Assembly (NCBI GenBank): GCA_020746875.1
Contig: JAGTJL010000010.1
Location: 1,426,001-1,490,000 of the forward strand
Direction: 5' to 3'
DNA: 64,000 nucleotides
From: Rhexocercosporidium sp. MPI-PUGE-AT-0058
Lineage: Eukaryota; Ascomycota; Leotiomycetes; Helotiales
Shown here piece after piece: positions 25,391-38,075 of the stretch (position 1 is its first letter; each line of letters starts with the position of its first letter). The position numbers were made by a program, and so were the translations under genes. The notes under the pieces were generated by a model. That model did not search any database. It was not told where the DNA came from and was given only the letters and a program-made list of their open reading frames with translations.

Positions 25391-25415
25391 GGATTGGATT
25401 GGATTGGATTGGATT
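25391..25415. repeat. (GGATT)5 tandem repeat
   Basis: Five perfect 5-bp units. Confidence 0.95.
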
Positions 25416-25846
25416 GTGTGGTACGGAGTATAGGAATGGATGCATACTGTTTTTGGTATTAGCTGAAGGGTACGGGTAAGGATGGGTAAGGTATGGAGGG
25501 AGGGATGATGGCCTGGACTGGACTTCTGTTTCTTTCCGCGTGCTTGCAAGCAAGCTGAAAGTGCAAGTGTCTTTCTTTCCTTACCTGCCTTAACTGGCAT
25601 TGCATTACATTGCATTGCCCTCTGCCCCGTCTCTACATCCCGGCAAGGCAAGTAACAAGTCATGTAGGTGGAGGCAAGGCAGGACGAGGTAAGTGGTGTA
25701 AGTAAGTAAGTAGAGAGTGGAGAAAAGAGGTCATTCGATACCTACAGGTAGCTAAGGCAGGCAGGTAGGCAGGGAGGTCAGTACTTTACCGCAAGTCAGT
25801 AGGTAGGTCAAGTTACGAAGTTAGGTCAGTTAAGTTAAGTCAGTCT

Positions 25847-25895
25847 GTCAGTCAGTCAGTCAGCCAGGAGTCAGTCAGTGTCGGTGTCGGTGTCG
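25847..25895. repeat. GTCA and GTGTCG short tandem arrays
   Basis: (GTCA)4 at 25847-25862 is followed by imperfect GTCA units and (GTGTCG)3 at 25878-25895. Confidence 0.9.
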
Positions 25896-26220
25896 GTTCT
25901 ATCCTCCCTTGACTTTGCCGGTCCATCGTCTCTCGCCTATCGGTCCCCAGCCCACTAAGGAAGAAGTAAGGAAAAGTAAGTACCGTACGAGTAAGGCAGG
26001 GTAGAGTAGAGTAGGGTAGGATAGGATACTCGAGTAGGTAAAAGAATAAGGCAGGGAAGGGTAGGGTAGGATAGGATACGCCGTAGCAAGCAGCCACTTG
26101 CAACCCAGACCAGACCAGGCGTGGGCTCGGCCAGGCCAGGCCAGCACCAGCACCAGCACCATCACCACCACCACAACGCGAGCAGCGAGCGAGCGAGCCC
26201 AACAACCAGCCTGCACCCAC

Positions 26221-26250
26221 TCCACTCCACTCCACTCCACTCCACTCCAC
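26221..26250. repeat. (TCCAC)6 tandem repeat
   Basis: Six perfect units inside the probable 5' leader of the F-box-like gene, with CA and CAC-rich runs nearby. Confidence 0.95.
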
Positions 26251-26618
26251 TCATCCATCTCCTCCTCCTCCTCACACTCTCACATTCCTGCCGTCTCTCT
26301 CTCCCTCTCACACACACACACAACCACATCAGCCTGACACTTCTACAACACCACTCCACACCCAACTCTCACCAACACCACCACCACCACCACGCACAAT
26401 ACCACCGCATAGCACTGGCAATACCGGACTCGTACTCAACCTCCAGCCAGCTCTTGCAGGTCCTTTTATTATAGGCGGAAAAGGCTCACCATCATCCAAC
26501 GACATTTGCATGCGAAAAGGGACGACCGCACGTCAAGCCGTCCTGGGGCGGGGCGTCTTCGCACCACGACCACGATACCTTCCGCAAATACCACACTCTC
26601 CCAGCATCTCCAACAATT

Positions 26619-29511
26619 ATGTCCTCTGATGCCTCTTCTCTCCCTGAACAGGCCCCCGATGATAGCACCTACCTGGACCTTCGCAAGGTCTTCTCGCATC
26701 CCGCAGGCCTGCGTACTGCTCGATTCATCGTGGCCTCCTTCATCCGTGCCTCGCAGTCCCAAAACCCACACACTGCCTACGACAACTTCTCTTCCGTTTC
26801 TCCGCCTACCTTCGACTCGAATCCCGAGGTTGCAAGTCTTCTAAATGAAATTCTGGCCTTCAGTGAGACGGGGAATACGGTGCCGGGCCCAGGGGGGAAC
26901 GGCGACGCAACAACCAGTTCAGAGGGCAATAGGGGCGATATGGTAGGAGGTCAACTGTCCACAACTTGGGAAATGAATTATTCCAGCGAATTGCAATCTG
27001 ATCCCTTCTCATCTGCCTCTTCACACTGCTCACATTCCGAACGCTTTCGGCCACAACATTCACTTGCCATGCCACCCTTCACTGCCCAAACTTCAATAGC
27101 CAACTCTTCCGCCAACTATTACACTTCCAACAGACACACACCCTCATGCTCTTCGCAACCGACGCAATTGCCTTCAGTGAAGTCGTTCTCTGGTACTGAG
27201 GTTCCGTCTGCATTCAGGGCATCAGGCTCTCCATTCCACGGCACAGAATCTCCCTACAATGTCGAATCCCCCTCTGGCCGATCTTCTACAATCACACCAC
27301 AGCCTATGTCTCGACAGTCAAGCGGCAGACATACAACCATGTCTAACCTACCAAACCCAGAGAGTGAGCCACTGCGACTCGACCAAGCGTCCTATAATTC
27401 GCATTTCCAAACGAGTCAGGGCTCAAACAATTCGCAGACTAAGCCGGGAAGTGGACGATCCTCTGTACCACTGCAAGCCATGTCGTCGTCTGCTCGGAGT
27501 CAGCCATACAATAATGGTCCGTCTAATTTCCAAAGTCGAATTCCTCACAATACCTCACCTCATATCAAGAACTTCCTGCCAGTCAATAAAGCGCCCACCA
27601 ACAATAGCAAGGCGGACCCACTTTCAGTCGAAAGGACAATAGCAACCAACAATTGGCCACCTCCTAGCTTTCCCCCAACGTCTGCACAAATTTCGATCTC
27701 TTCCCAGCCAGCTCATACTCCTGTCTCAATTAGCCCTCACCCTGGAATCAATCACCCTCTCTTCAAAGCGCAAAGCAACACCACCGCAATGGAACCAACT
27801 CCAGCAAAGAAGAGGAGGCAAAAGGGCGACGGTACTCCACGAGTCAAGAGACAGAAAACAGACAAGGCTCTCGTGAAAGCAAAGCGTGCGCCAAAGGAGA
27901 AAGAAGAGAAGCCCATACCAGTAAGTCGCCCCTGCCAGCTTTTGTACAATTTTAACGTCGATCTAGGCATGTCAAAAGCTGTCTGACGATCTATGGATGC
28001 GCATTCTCGAGTTCTCCCCCCCTCATTTCCTCAAGAAAGTTCGTCTTTGGAATAGGGCATTCAAGGAGATGGTCGATGGATACGATTCGCTCTTCGTCAA
28101 CCAGCGGATGGAGAATTTTGGCGTCGACATACCTATTGCTAGTACGATGGGATTAACCGAGAGACAATACACTGATCTGCTAGGGGGCAAGGGATGTCTT
28201 GAGCCGGGCTGTGATGACAAGAAAGCTTCTAGAACTCATTGGTCTTGGGCGAAGAGATGGTGTAGCAAGTGTTGGCAGAGCAAGATCGAACGAGAAGATC
28301 GGATTTTGAAGGCTCGCCAACACGATTTCCCACAACGTCAGATCCTCACCAAGCTCCTCGAGTGTATCCCAATCGGTATGCATGACTCGTTCATGAAGGC
28401 CCACGATTACATTGAGAACCTCGAGGCACGTCCCAGCACAGCGCCAAGAATTTACAAATATTACATCAAGACCGAAGTTGACAAGGTTATCGAGGAATAC
28501 CAAGCTTTCAAGCTCCAACCATTCAAGGACGATCCAACAAAATCGGCTGCCGAAAATGCCTCCGCCAGAACTGAACATCAACAGAAGGAGGCCGAAGCAG
28601 CAGAGAAGCAATCAGCCTTCCTGGACAAGAGAAAGGCAGAGAATGATGAGCACATGCAGAGAGTTCTGAAGATTGAGGGAGCCATTCGGAAGAAGCGCCA
28701 AGAAGATGCCCAACCTTACAACAAGAACAGAGAGGGTCGTAGAGAGCTGTTCCTGAGACGTGCTAGAGAGGAAATCCCAGATGTACCCGCAACTTTCATC
28801 TCGGAGACCAAGGCTTTTAAAGCTGCCACACGCATTTTCCGTGATGCAGGTACAGAGAGAGGCTGGCAGACTTTGAAGCCGAAGATACAGAAGGAATGGG
28901 ATGACAGTGCTGAGAAACGCCGACTTTTGACTGGTGAGAGCGAGGGCACCGAGAACAACGGGGAAGCAGGATTCGCTCGTGCTGAACAGTCACAAGATAC
29001 TCAACCTTCCAGCATCTCATCCAGCAGAGAAAACAGCCAGCCACAGAACAATCAGCTTTCAGGACTCGGCCTACAACGATTTGACCAGACGGATATGCAA
29101 AATTTCATGACGGATCGGGCCAACAACATGATGGCTTCAGGTGGCATGTTCGGTCTCTACGGCAACAACTTTGGATCCTCTATGAACAGCAATATCTATG
29201 GAAGAGCCACGGTGCCTAACCTACACTCCATGTTCCCAACCGCACAACTTGGAAACTCCTTCCTCGACGGAACAACGCAATTTCACACGCAATCTTCCCA
29301 TATGAACCACGGTCTACCTCAGATGGCCATGGACTTCAGCACCGTATATCAAGCTAATACATACATGCATCTTCCTCAGGCTTCCAACAACAACAGCAAT
29401 AACTTCTTCGGCCAGGGATCTACATCTGTCCAGCCTGGCAAGATCACAGTCAATTCGCTCTTGGCGGATCCAGCTCCTGGTGCCTCGATGAACTACGATA
29501 CCTTTCAATGA
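26619..29511 (+). CDS. F-box-like protein with Cys/His motif, probably nuclear
   Basis: A 948-residue model in two exons, 26619-27920 and 27967-29511, joined in phase by a 46-nt intron. The first exon begins MSSDASSLPEQAPDD, has a short conserved helix (YLDLRKVFSHPAGLRTARFIV) and then about 300 residues of Ser/Pro/Asn-rich disorder. A strong basic nuclear signal (PAKKRRQKGD, RVKRQKTDK) precedes the intron. Across the junction lies an F-box-like helix set (ACQKLSDDLWMRILEFSPPHFLKKVRL), so splicing is needed to complete it. It is followed by CLEPGC ... RWCSKCW, a possible zinc site. A charged coiled region (about 28500-28960) and a Gln/Asn/Met-rich tail end the protein. F-box proteins recruit substrates to SCF ubiquitin ligases; the substrate here is unknown. 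Confidence 0.82.
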
Positions 29512-31529
29512 TCTCTCTCTGGCTTTCGCATACTATTGACAAGAGATGGTCTGGTATCGCCCTCGGATTGTACAACCTATTGGCTTGCCTAGTCGGTCTC
29601 CGCAGGACATTCAAAGACCCGGGTACTAGTTGGTCCGCCGAGTGAAGTCCCCAGATATGCTGGAGCGACTCCTCATTGCTCACGCGATACAATCTCGACG
29701 AACATCTAATACCCAGCCTGGCGAAAAGGACGAGACCGCCACCCACAATCGCATTTTTGCTTCGCTTTCTCTTTCTCTTTCTTTTCTTGCACTTGATGAT
29801 TTAGCGTTTTTCGTCTTAGTTTTATTGAATGTTTTTTCTCTCTTTCAAACGCATCATTGCACATGGATGGATTGATTGCATCATGGCACTCGTACAATAC
29901 CCAGCAAGGCGTCGGTCGGTTGGTCGTTTGGTCGTTTGGGAGGGGTTCTCGTTCGGGTTCTGGTTCGGGTACTCAAGGCAGGGCAGGCATACACAAACAT
30001 TGGGATGGAGGGTATGGCGCATGAACTGAATTGATTTGAAATGGGAACAGCATGTTTGCTATCATGAGGGCGCGAACTGAATGGGTGGATTTGCATGCAT
30101 GCATGGGGACACTTAATGGAGTACTGAAAGGGGCGATCTGTGCTCTACAGTCAGCGGGTGGTTGATAATGGCGCATTTGGCTACTAGGCAGTGTGTGCTG
30201 CTTATGTGCATAGATGAGTGATCACAGCATCAAGCAAGTGGAACAGAAAATTTTGAAAATTACAAATCTCATCCACCGAACCTTCTTGTTTTTTTCTTTA
30301 TTGATATGTATCCCTCCGAGCATTGAAGCAATAGGCTCCTTCAAACTTGTTAGGGGGAAATAACGTACTCCCTGCAGTCAATCACTAATCGTCGTCTAAA
30401 CCTTCACATTCCTCAACGTGGGATTATTTATGGAATGCAAGTACTAGTACTGTAAGTGTGCATTCAGTAAAGATCTCACTCATACTTCACACCGTTCAAA
30501 CACGATTAAGACTGGGGCTGGGCTTTTTGAGTTCCATTCGTTGATTCATCCATTAGCTAGGTATCTTTCCTATGCTGCAATAGCTAAGTAGCTAACTAGC
30601 TATCCGAATGCATAAATAGCTAATCACGTCCCCTGATTCCTTCCATTTATTCAACCCCAGACTGTGATTCGATATCCAGTCCAGTCCCGTCCGGTCCAGC
30701 CCATCCTATCCTGTCCACACACCATTGATCAATCTGTTCCATCCCATGCCATTGCACCAGCCAACCGGGCGTACTGTTCCAACCACCAAGCTCCCACCGA
30801 CACCCGACCCGACCCAAAATCGAAACGACAAGCCAAACGAAAAAAAACAAAAAAACAAAGATAACAACGTTCCCAAGGCAATAGGGTATACAAACGCATA
30901 CAAGTCTTGCGCCTAAGCCCAAGCGCCCAGCCGAAACCAATCCAATCCAAAAGTGTCATCTGCAAATATGCATATGTGCGTCCATTCATTCATGAAGTAA
31001 GTCGACTGGCTGTCTGTCGCTAACGTAGGTAGGTATGCGTAAGGCTTCACTTCATTCCTCACCAATCTCCCCGTTCTCCCTCAAACGAGACACGGAAGGA
31101 AAGAAGTAACGAAAAACCTTGCAATCTCGCAGGCTCAAAACGAAAACAAAAGACTGGGATGTGACTCGCCTGCCCTGCCTCCCGAATCCCAAACGCCAGT
31201 AGCCAGTCCCAAATGTAATAGAAAAAAACATACAGTCCAAGCCAAACCAATTGATTTGGAAAGAAGGAGAAAAGAAGAGAGAATATCGGAAATTGCTCCT
31301 TGATCTAAAACAGTAGACAGTAGAAAGGTAGGTGAAGAACTTGGTAGTTAGTCCGGTTTGGTAGAAAATTAATATTGTAATCATTGGTATCAAACGCCGA
31401 TGATGATTTGATGATTCATGTATGGATCTTAAAGCCGGTGGGCTGGTATCCTGTCCAGTACGCTAGCTTGGTAATGCAGAGAGAGACTTGCTACTCTCGT
31501 AACGGAGGGCGTAGAGTAATGTTATCGGT
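29512..31529. other. Convergent 3' flanks, no gene seen
   Basis: 2.0 kb between the stops of the F-box-like gene and ATG1. It contains T-rich 3' UTR-like sequence and imperfect TAGCTA-type repeats near 30.56-30.62 kb. No domain or splice model is seen. Confidence 0.55.
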
Positions 31530-34500
31530 TCAGGGTGGCGGCGTGTTGGCCACTGTTGGGGTAGTTCCACCGCTGTGCGTAATACTTGCGGGTCTTGGCG
31601 AGGACGGAGGAAGAGAATTGTGTTTGGCGATCAATTGCATCTTCTTTCTTAGAGTCGAGAGACGTGAGCGGATCATTTGGACAACTGGAACGTGTTAGAT
31701 CCATTCACGAAATGAAATGAATAGAATGGAATTTAGATTGGAATGATATGCGAGGAAATTAGAAAATATACCTTTCATCACGGCCTGTCTATCATCAATG
31801 TTGATGCCGTTGACACTGCCATCCTCTTCCTTCTTATCCCTCGCCTCTCGGAGGCTTGAAGCTCGTTTGCGCTGAGGAGGTTGGACTTCATCGTCATTCT
31901 CAAGAACTGCTTCGAGCATTCTGATTGCGGTCATGTATGAAATCTCACAACCCGTCAAGTCCTCGTTGGCAATCTCGTTGATGGCTGCTGAGCGACTCAT
32001 CTCCAAAGCTCTGTCGTACATCAGCTTCTCGGCTGTAATACCTGAGCTGAGATGAACTCCATCCGTGGAAGAAGTACCACCGAGCCTAGAAGCTGTCGCA
32101 TGGTTGCTTGGATGCCCTGGATGATCGTCGGGTAATCTCTTCTGGGCATCGATGAGCTTCAGGCGAACGACCTCTGCCTTCTCCAGTACCTCGTTGAAAC
32201 GATTCCGGACCCATTGTACGGCACTGTTAATGCGGTTCCCAGCTGCGGCGTTGCTAGCTGATGAGTGCGTTCCGGTAATGGCATCATTCCGAAGTTTACG
32301 AGACCACCAGGCACCAGCAATATCCATAGACTTAGCAAGTAGTGATAATGCTTTGACGTAAAGAACAAGAGCTTCTTCGGACAAGGCAACAACAGCCTCC
32401 ACAGTCAGCCCATCATCCTCATCGGCATCGCCAGGCTTCTCCATGGCAGCACCGCCTAGCCCGTGATCCATCGAGGGGGCCATTGGGATGAGTTGCTTAT
32501 ACTTGACTTCAGCAAAGCCGTACACAACATCACTTCTAGTAGCCGATTCCTCGATCACATTGACGGCTTTCTGATCCTCGTCTATTGGTCCGGTTGATTT
32601 GCCGTCTCCAATCAGACCTACTGCTCCGTGAGGTGTTGGGTAGACGGGAAATGGTGTGTACAATTGCGGAGGGGAAACACCCTTTCCGATCAGATGTGGA
32701 CTCCACCCGACACCGAAAACCCTTACACTTGCGCCGTGAAGAGCCTTAGCAATAGCGGAGGTTGTTCCCGAAGGGCTTCCATAGGATCGTCCAAAGGAGT
32801 TTTGTCGCTGTGGCACTACTTCTGGTCGGTTTCGTCCTTGGGCTATCTGTACAGCACGTGAAGGAGAAGATGGTACTGCGCCAGTGGCAGAGGTAGGGTT
32901 GCCCTGGGTTGTTGCTCTTCGAGTAATTGGGCCCGCCCGAGATGGCAACGACGAATGCTTGGTCTGTAGTCTGGGGTTGGCAGCCATTTCATCCGCGAAT
33001 GCATTGACTTCCACGGCTCGCTTCTCGACGAGAACGTACTCACGTTCATCCTTAACAGCCTGCTCTGCCGCGGCGATTGCTTCTCTCGTCTGAGAGTCCT
33101 CGAGTGGCTTCTTCTCTATTGCTGGACCATCGTCAACGGATGCTTGTCGAGAAGACAATCGTCTTTGTTCTTTTGAGACTGGGTTAAAAGTCCGAGAAGG
33201 GGGCCGACCGCTCTGGATGGTCTCCGCGTTTGGAGCTGTTGCTGATGGCTGTATAGATGGTCTTCTTTGCTCGCGAGTCGCAGGTAATGCCTGAGGTGCT
33301 TGTCGAGGAGGGGTGCCTGCTAATTGTCTCACTGGGTCTACCACTTGAGTCCTCGGTGATGGCGGCGGATACCGGTCTCTGGGTGATGATGAATATGTTG
33401 GTGTCTCACTCCGAGCTGGCTGGCGTCTATCACTTCTCGTTGAAGAAGTTCTGGTCATTGGGGTTTCGGTTGGTATTGATGATGGTGCCCGGATTTCCTT
33501 TGGACGATCATCACCAACAAGATTTGGAATATCATCTACAACCACTGAGTGTTTGAAGAAGTTCTCAAAAGACAATCGAGCCGCAGGCGTTCGTTTTAAC
33601 AAGGCTTTGATGAGCTCCTTCATCGGTGGACTGATGATGCCATCCTTGGGAAATCTTATGTGGTCCTCGCCCTGCTCAATTTTCCGTAGCAATTCCACGT
33701 GGTTGGTCGCACGGAATGGTGGTCTGCCAGTCATCATCTCGAACAAGACTGTCCCTACTGACCAAAGATCGGCCTCTGGGCCATATTTCTCGTAGCGTAG
33801 GATCTCCGGTGCCATGTAGAGCGGAGAGCCACATAATGTTTCAGCCAGCGAGGTCGATGGTAACGATCGAGCAAATCCAAAGTCGGCAATTTTCAGCATA
33901 GGTAAAGACGTCAGTCCTACCATGGGAATCATTCTCTCGCCGCTTGCACTCATGACCAGAGGATTGTCTTTAGACTTTGCTAAATATTGTGGCGAGGGAA
34001 GGAGAAGTAAGTTTTGTGGCTTGACATCCCGATGAATGAAATTCCGATCCCTCAAGAATTCCATAGCACTCGCAAGTTGCTTGAGGAAATGTCGGACAAT
34101 GACTTCGTTGAGACCTCCAGCAACTGGCATTGGGTATTTCCTGACCATGTCTCTCAATGCTGGGTTATCGGCGAGTTTATCTCTCTTCTTGATGAAGTAT
34201 GAAAGATCACCCAATGCACAATATTCCATCACGAGATGTATATGTGATACCGATTCTCGACAGTCGATCAAGGAGACGATATGTGGATGGTGGAGTCCTT
34301 TGAGGATTTCGATTTCGCAGTAGAGGTTATCCTTGAGCTTCTTGTTAAGCTTCGAGAGGTTCACCGACTTGATAGCTACAAGAGCTCCGGAAGCCTGAAA
34401 ATGACGTTGTCAGCTCTGCAGATAGCCCATTTTCTACTGATCTTCGAGAAAGCTGTTCGGGAATGGATTCGAGTAAGGCTAGGGTTACGACGCCCGGCTT

Positions 34501-34655
34501 CATAGCCATCATCGACATACCTTGTGTGTACCTCTATAGACAGTGGCAAAGCTTCCTTTGCCTATTTCATCCTCAATGCTGAACGATCCCACCACTTTGT
34601 CACCCGTCCTCGACCGCCTGGATGACGATGAGGACGGGGGCGGTTGTGCCGCCAT
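31530..34655 (-). CDS. atg1: Autophagy-initiating Ser/Thr kinase ATG1 (ULK family)
   Basis: A 970-residue model in three exons: 34521-34655, 31772-34394 and 31530-31684. Phases agree. The kinase domain opens with the glycine loop GKGSFATVYRG (residues 32-42), then VAIK with Lys54 and HPHIVSLIDC. FIHRDVKPQN is the catalytic loop, ADFGFARSL the magnesium loop, and GSPLYMAPEIL the activation segment end. A Ser/Pro-rich disordered middle follows. The C-terminal early-autophagy-targeting domain (GFAEVKYKQLIPMAP, EALVLYVKALSLLAKS, YDRALEMSRSAA) binds Atg13. The last exon adds a short basic, Pro-rich tail (QMIRSRLSTLRKKMQLIAKH), as in fungal ATG1; without splicing it would be replaced by intron-encoded residues. 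Length is normal for the family. The kinase acts at the pre-autophagosomal structure under TOR and PKA control. Confidence 0.95.
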
Positions 34656-34997
34656 ATCGGGGAGTTCGAGCTCTGTCTGACAGAGATGTCCGAATCTCTT
34701 CGAACCAAGCTATCAGAGGCTACCAACTGAGATGAGGGTATAGATTCGAAGTGAGATGATTCTGCATGTACACAGTATGGAGTCGATGAGGAGATTATCG
34801 AGGATTCGCAGAGCCGTGTCGTTAGGCAGAGGAGGAGATCGGTGGGCACTGGGAAGCAGCTGAAGCGAGTGAGAGGGTTTGGTGGTCAGGCAACGGGCAG
34901 CAAGATGCTTCGCGATGCTGTTGGATGGAATGGAAAGAGGGCCTGAATATGTGGCTGGCAGGCAGACTTCCGGGGAGGCGGCTCGATGTTGTGAAAG

Positions 34998-35017
34998 GGT
35001 AGGTAGGTAGGTAGGTA
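34998..35017. repeat. (GGTA)5 microsatellite
   Basis: Five perfect units in the ATG1 upstream region. Confidence 0.95.
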
Positions 35018-35355
35018 GGTCGACAAGGTAGGTTGCAAGGCCGCCGGGCGAGGCTGCTGCTGGGTGGATGGGATGGTGCAGCTGGTCGTTGGATAGAGAC
35101 GCGCAAGGGTGGATAGAGTGGGCGAATGGCGGATGTACCGAGTGCAAGTGAATGGCTCGATATCGCAGGACTGCACTGCGAACAGGATGGCTCAGGACGT
35201 GAGGGATGGTACTGTACTGTATGAGCGTGCAGGAGAGAGTCGATGTGTGTGAGTGAGTGAGAAGTGATAGGGAGCGAAGGACGATAGTATCGGGAGGCAA
35301 GAGATGTGATGGAGGAGAGGTAGAAGAGTCACGCAACCGTGCAAGATGGCGACGG

Positions 35356-35398
35356 TCAGTCAGTCATTCAGTCAGTCAGTCAGTCCCAGTCAGTCAGT
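35356..35398. repeat. Interrupted CAGT microsatellite
   Basis: CAGT units broken by CATT and CCCAGT variants. Confidence 0.9.
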
Positions 35399-36406
35399 CC
35401 CGCATTCGGCGTGTCAAGCCAATCTAAAGCTGGAATGGGTCAAGCGCTCTCTCCCTCAGCACTGCCGTGTGCTCGGCTCCTATTCCTTATCTTGACCCGC
35501 TATGCCTCGACCGGACTAGCCTTGTTGTGATAACGATATGGCCTCGTATCAAAGAGTTGCGTTGAGGTGAGACTGCGGGAGAGCAGAGGTGGAAGAGCGA
35601 GCGAATAGCCATAATACCTACTCCTTTGTAGGTGGATCGGTGACTGATTGAAACAGTCCTAACTGGTCTATCGTTCGTTACATTGGAAGGAAGGAATCAG
35701 GTAGGTAGGTGGGTGTATCTCAAGGTCGGTGTCGGTCCTCAGGTGAGTACAGTAAAGGACGATCCAGTTTCGGCACGGGAATCAGTCACGCTACGGTAAT
35801 AAAAAAGGCAACGCTCCGGCTAGATGCACGCCGCTGAAAGATGTCACCATTTCGAGGGATATGATAGCTCACCAGCCGCATCAAAACATGCAATCAAGAC
35901 TCCGAATTACCTCATGGCTCTCTTCACAAACACAGCAATTCCCCCAAGTGTAGCATAGCATAGGTATATTTTACGACCTTCCCATTTGCGCAACCGCCTT
36001 GCACATCCTCTTCTCAAGTCCCGGCTACTCTACAAGTCTCTCGTTTCGTTACCTATCACGAAAACGCCCTCCCGGCCAAGGTTCCGGATCAACCACAGCA
36101 GCCTGTTCCCCCATCCACATGCACTCGTCCAATAGGCCTCCTCTACACCCACCAGCCCTCATGCACAATAAATTTAAGGGTGCAGACCTCATATCCAGAT
36201 ATGGCCTCACGATTCAGTTCGAATGTTACACCTGGCTGGCTAGCTGGCTGTACGTGGCACATCTCCACGTCTGCCTACCGGCCGACAGATGCGGCCAGGA
36301 AGAGGTGCATGCATATATGGGAGCTCAGACAGCCAACCCTTTGGGCTCTGGGGTGGTCAGGCAATACAGTTTTGAGAACATTCAAAAATCAACACATGTC
36401 ACGGGA

Positions 36407-36801
36407 TCACGACATCCACCTAACCTCCTGGGAGGTCCTTACAAACAGTATCCCTCTAGCGATACCTAGGTAGGTACGGACCCCAAACTTCCCAACTTCA
36501 GCATAAACATCAAGAGCATCCATCTCCGTTCCAACACTCGGACGAGCATTCGTTCCCAAAACACTGGTTCCGATCGATCTTAACATCACCCATCCTATTG
36601 CTTCCACCGCTCCAAACAGGTCTCCCCTGCCATCTGATACTTTCCAACGTCATGCGGACCTTCCAGAACGGTCGATCGACCAGGCACAGGAACATGTCTG
36701 ATGATTACATTTTTCATTACTTTATGCCTTTCTCGCTTCGATTCCACTAATAAGGCGGAAATTCTGCTCCGGGATCTGCTCGACACTGAATCGTGAAGCA
36801 T
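36407..36801 (-). CDS. Doubtful small spliced gene
   Basis: A frame from an ATG at 36801 (MLHDSVSSRSRSRISALLVE) can be joined through a GTATCA...TTAAG intron to a second frame reading SIGTSVLGTNARPSVG, then TEMDALDVYAEVGKFGV, with phase kept. The second segment looks protein-like in composition. No family is recognised, the splice sites are modest, and the end after GKFGV is unclear. It may be a chance pair of open frames. Confidence 0.22.
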
Positions 36802-37310
36802 GTCACGTGGCGTACCCCACCGACTTTAGGCCGGTATGAGGTGATTTTTTTGGTTGGGCAGGGAGCAGGGTTTGATTTGCTGAAGAATGGTCTCTCTTCT
36901 TCGAAATATGGTATTTACTCAACGGGGACACCTGAATGTGCGGGACACTGCTTGAAAGGAGTATCCATCAGGCACGCCAGCCACGATGTACAAAAGTAGG
37001 TAGGTAAGAGCTAATACTGTACACACAGCGACTGATCCGAGGATCTAACAAAATAGCATTACTCCACAATGAAGTAGGCGATTACCAAGTTGTGGGTCAC
37101 AATTAAGTTGATAGCATCTCCTCTTGGTTTTTCAGGTGCCTACTGACTTATATCCTAAGTTTGTTATCAGTAGCATATGATCCAGCCTCCGTCCGACGCC
37201 CAGTCATTTCAAATGCATCATGGAGTGAGGGTTTAAAATTTATAGACGGAATCTACTGCCGCAGGAACCTCAGCTTCACGCCGGCCACTGCCTCCCGAAA
37301 GTATCTGAAA

Positions 37311-37330
37311 CGCCACGCCACGCCACGCCA
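37311..37330. repeat. (CGCCA)4 tandem repeat
   Basis: Four perfect units, followed shortly by a TTTG run. Confidence 0.9.
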
Positions 37331-38075
37331 CTCCCTCGCTTGTTTGTTTGTTTACTTTGAACAAAAACATCACCATCACAACAAGCTACAGACTTGCTTT
37401 CAGCTAGCCCTGTCTGTTCGATTCAGTCTCTCTTCACACAATGTCACAACGTTATTATGGCGGAGCTGACTGGGGGAAGGTCAAGCATACAGAACTGCAG
37501 CCAAGACTTTTCGGAATCTGATTTTTCCCTGTCCCCTGTGTGAAGTATACCCCAACCAAGAGTTGATGCCGCGCTGGAAAGAAGTCGTTCTTAGAAGTGG
37601 CTCCCCTGGTTATTCTCATGATCCACAAGTTGAACTCACGGCAAGTAGTATCGGTACTGCGATCTATGTGCCTCACCTTTCATGAATTTACCACAGTCCT
37701 GGGTCAATATGCGCTCGCTTTGTTATTCCACTTTCATGTTGGAAAGGCGACATTTTCATTGGAAGCGCAAGAATGTGGGCCATCTAGGACGGCACATTTT
37801 AGCTTTTAAAGGGTTTAAAAAAGAAATGATATACCTTACCGGCCCCATCATCTCCTCAATTTCCCCGCAAACCCCGCACTGCTGGCACTTCCTCGCATGC
37901 GCCCCCCGCATTCCGTACGCAATCCCCCACCTACCCTCCCGTAAACCCTTTCTCATCAATAGCTGCTGGTGCTTTGATAAAAGCCACACGATGACCAACC
38001 TGCCTCTATTAGAAGAGTTGCAGTTTTTACTTTTTCAACTTCGAAACATCAGGACTCTCTTCAAGAACCCTGAAG

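Larger units (their letters stand above)
23677..26618. other. Long intergenic region and leader of the F-box-like gene, microsatellite-rich
   Basis: 2.9 kb without a convincing gene. From about 25.0 kb it is packed with short tandem arrays: CAAG, GGATT, GTCA, GTGTCG, GGTAG-like and TCCAC. A purine/pyrimidine strand bias follows up to the F-box-like start codon. Many open frames here simply translate repeats. Confidence 0.6.
34656..38075. other. Repeat-rich intergenic region
   Basis: 3.4 kb upstream of ATG1 and GH79. It contains (GGTA)5, interrupted CAGT and (CGCCA)4 arrays, and mostly spurious frames. One doubtful small spliced minus-strand gene (36407-36801) is listed separately. Confidence 0.55.

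Noticed and set aside
25852..26474. Several frames rich in His, Ser, Trp or Gly across the leader of the F-box-like gene
   Set aside because: They are produced by TCCAC, CACCAC and GGTAG-type repeats in several frames at once.
31695..31771. ATG1 C-terminus read straight through to 31695
   Set aside because: A GTATAT...CCAG intron gives a last exon with the basic tail typical of fungal ATG1. The read-through tail looks like intron sequence.
34713..35336. 207-codon minus-strand frame upstream of ATG1
   Set aside because: Composition follows pyrimidine-rich leader and GGTA repeats, and it has no domain. It most likely lies in the ATG1 5' leader.
35999..36469. 156-codon plus-strand frame
   Set aside because: Low-complexity start, no family, no conserved motif and no splice context.
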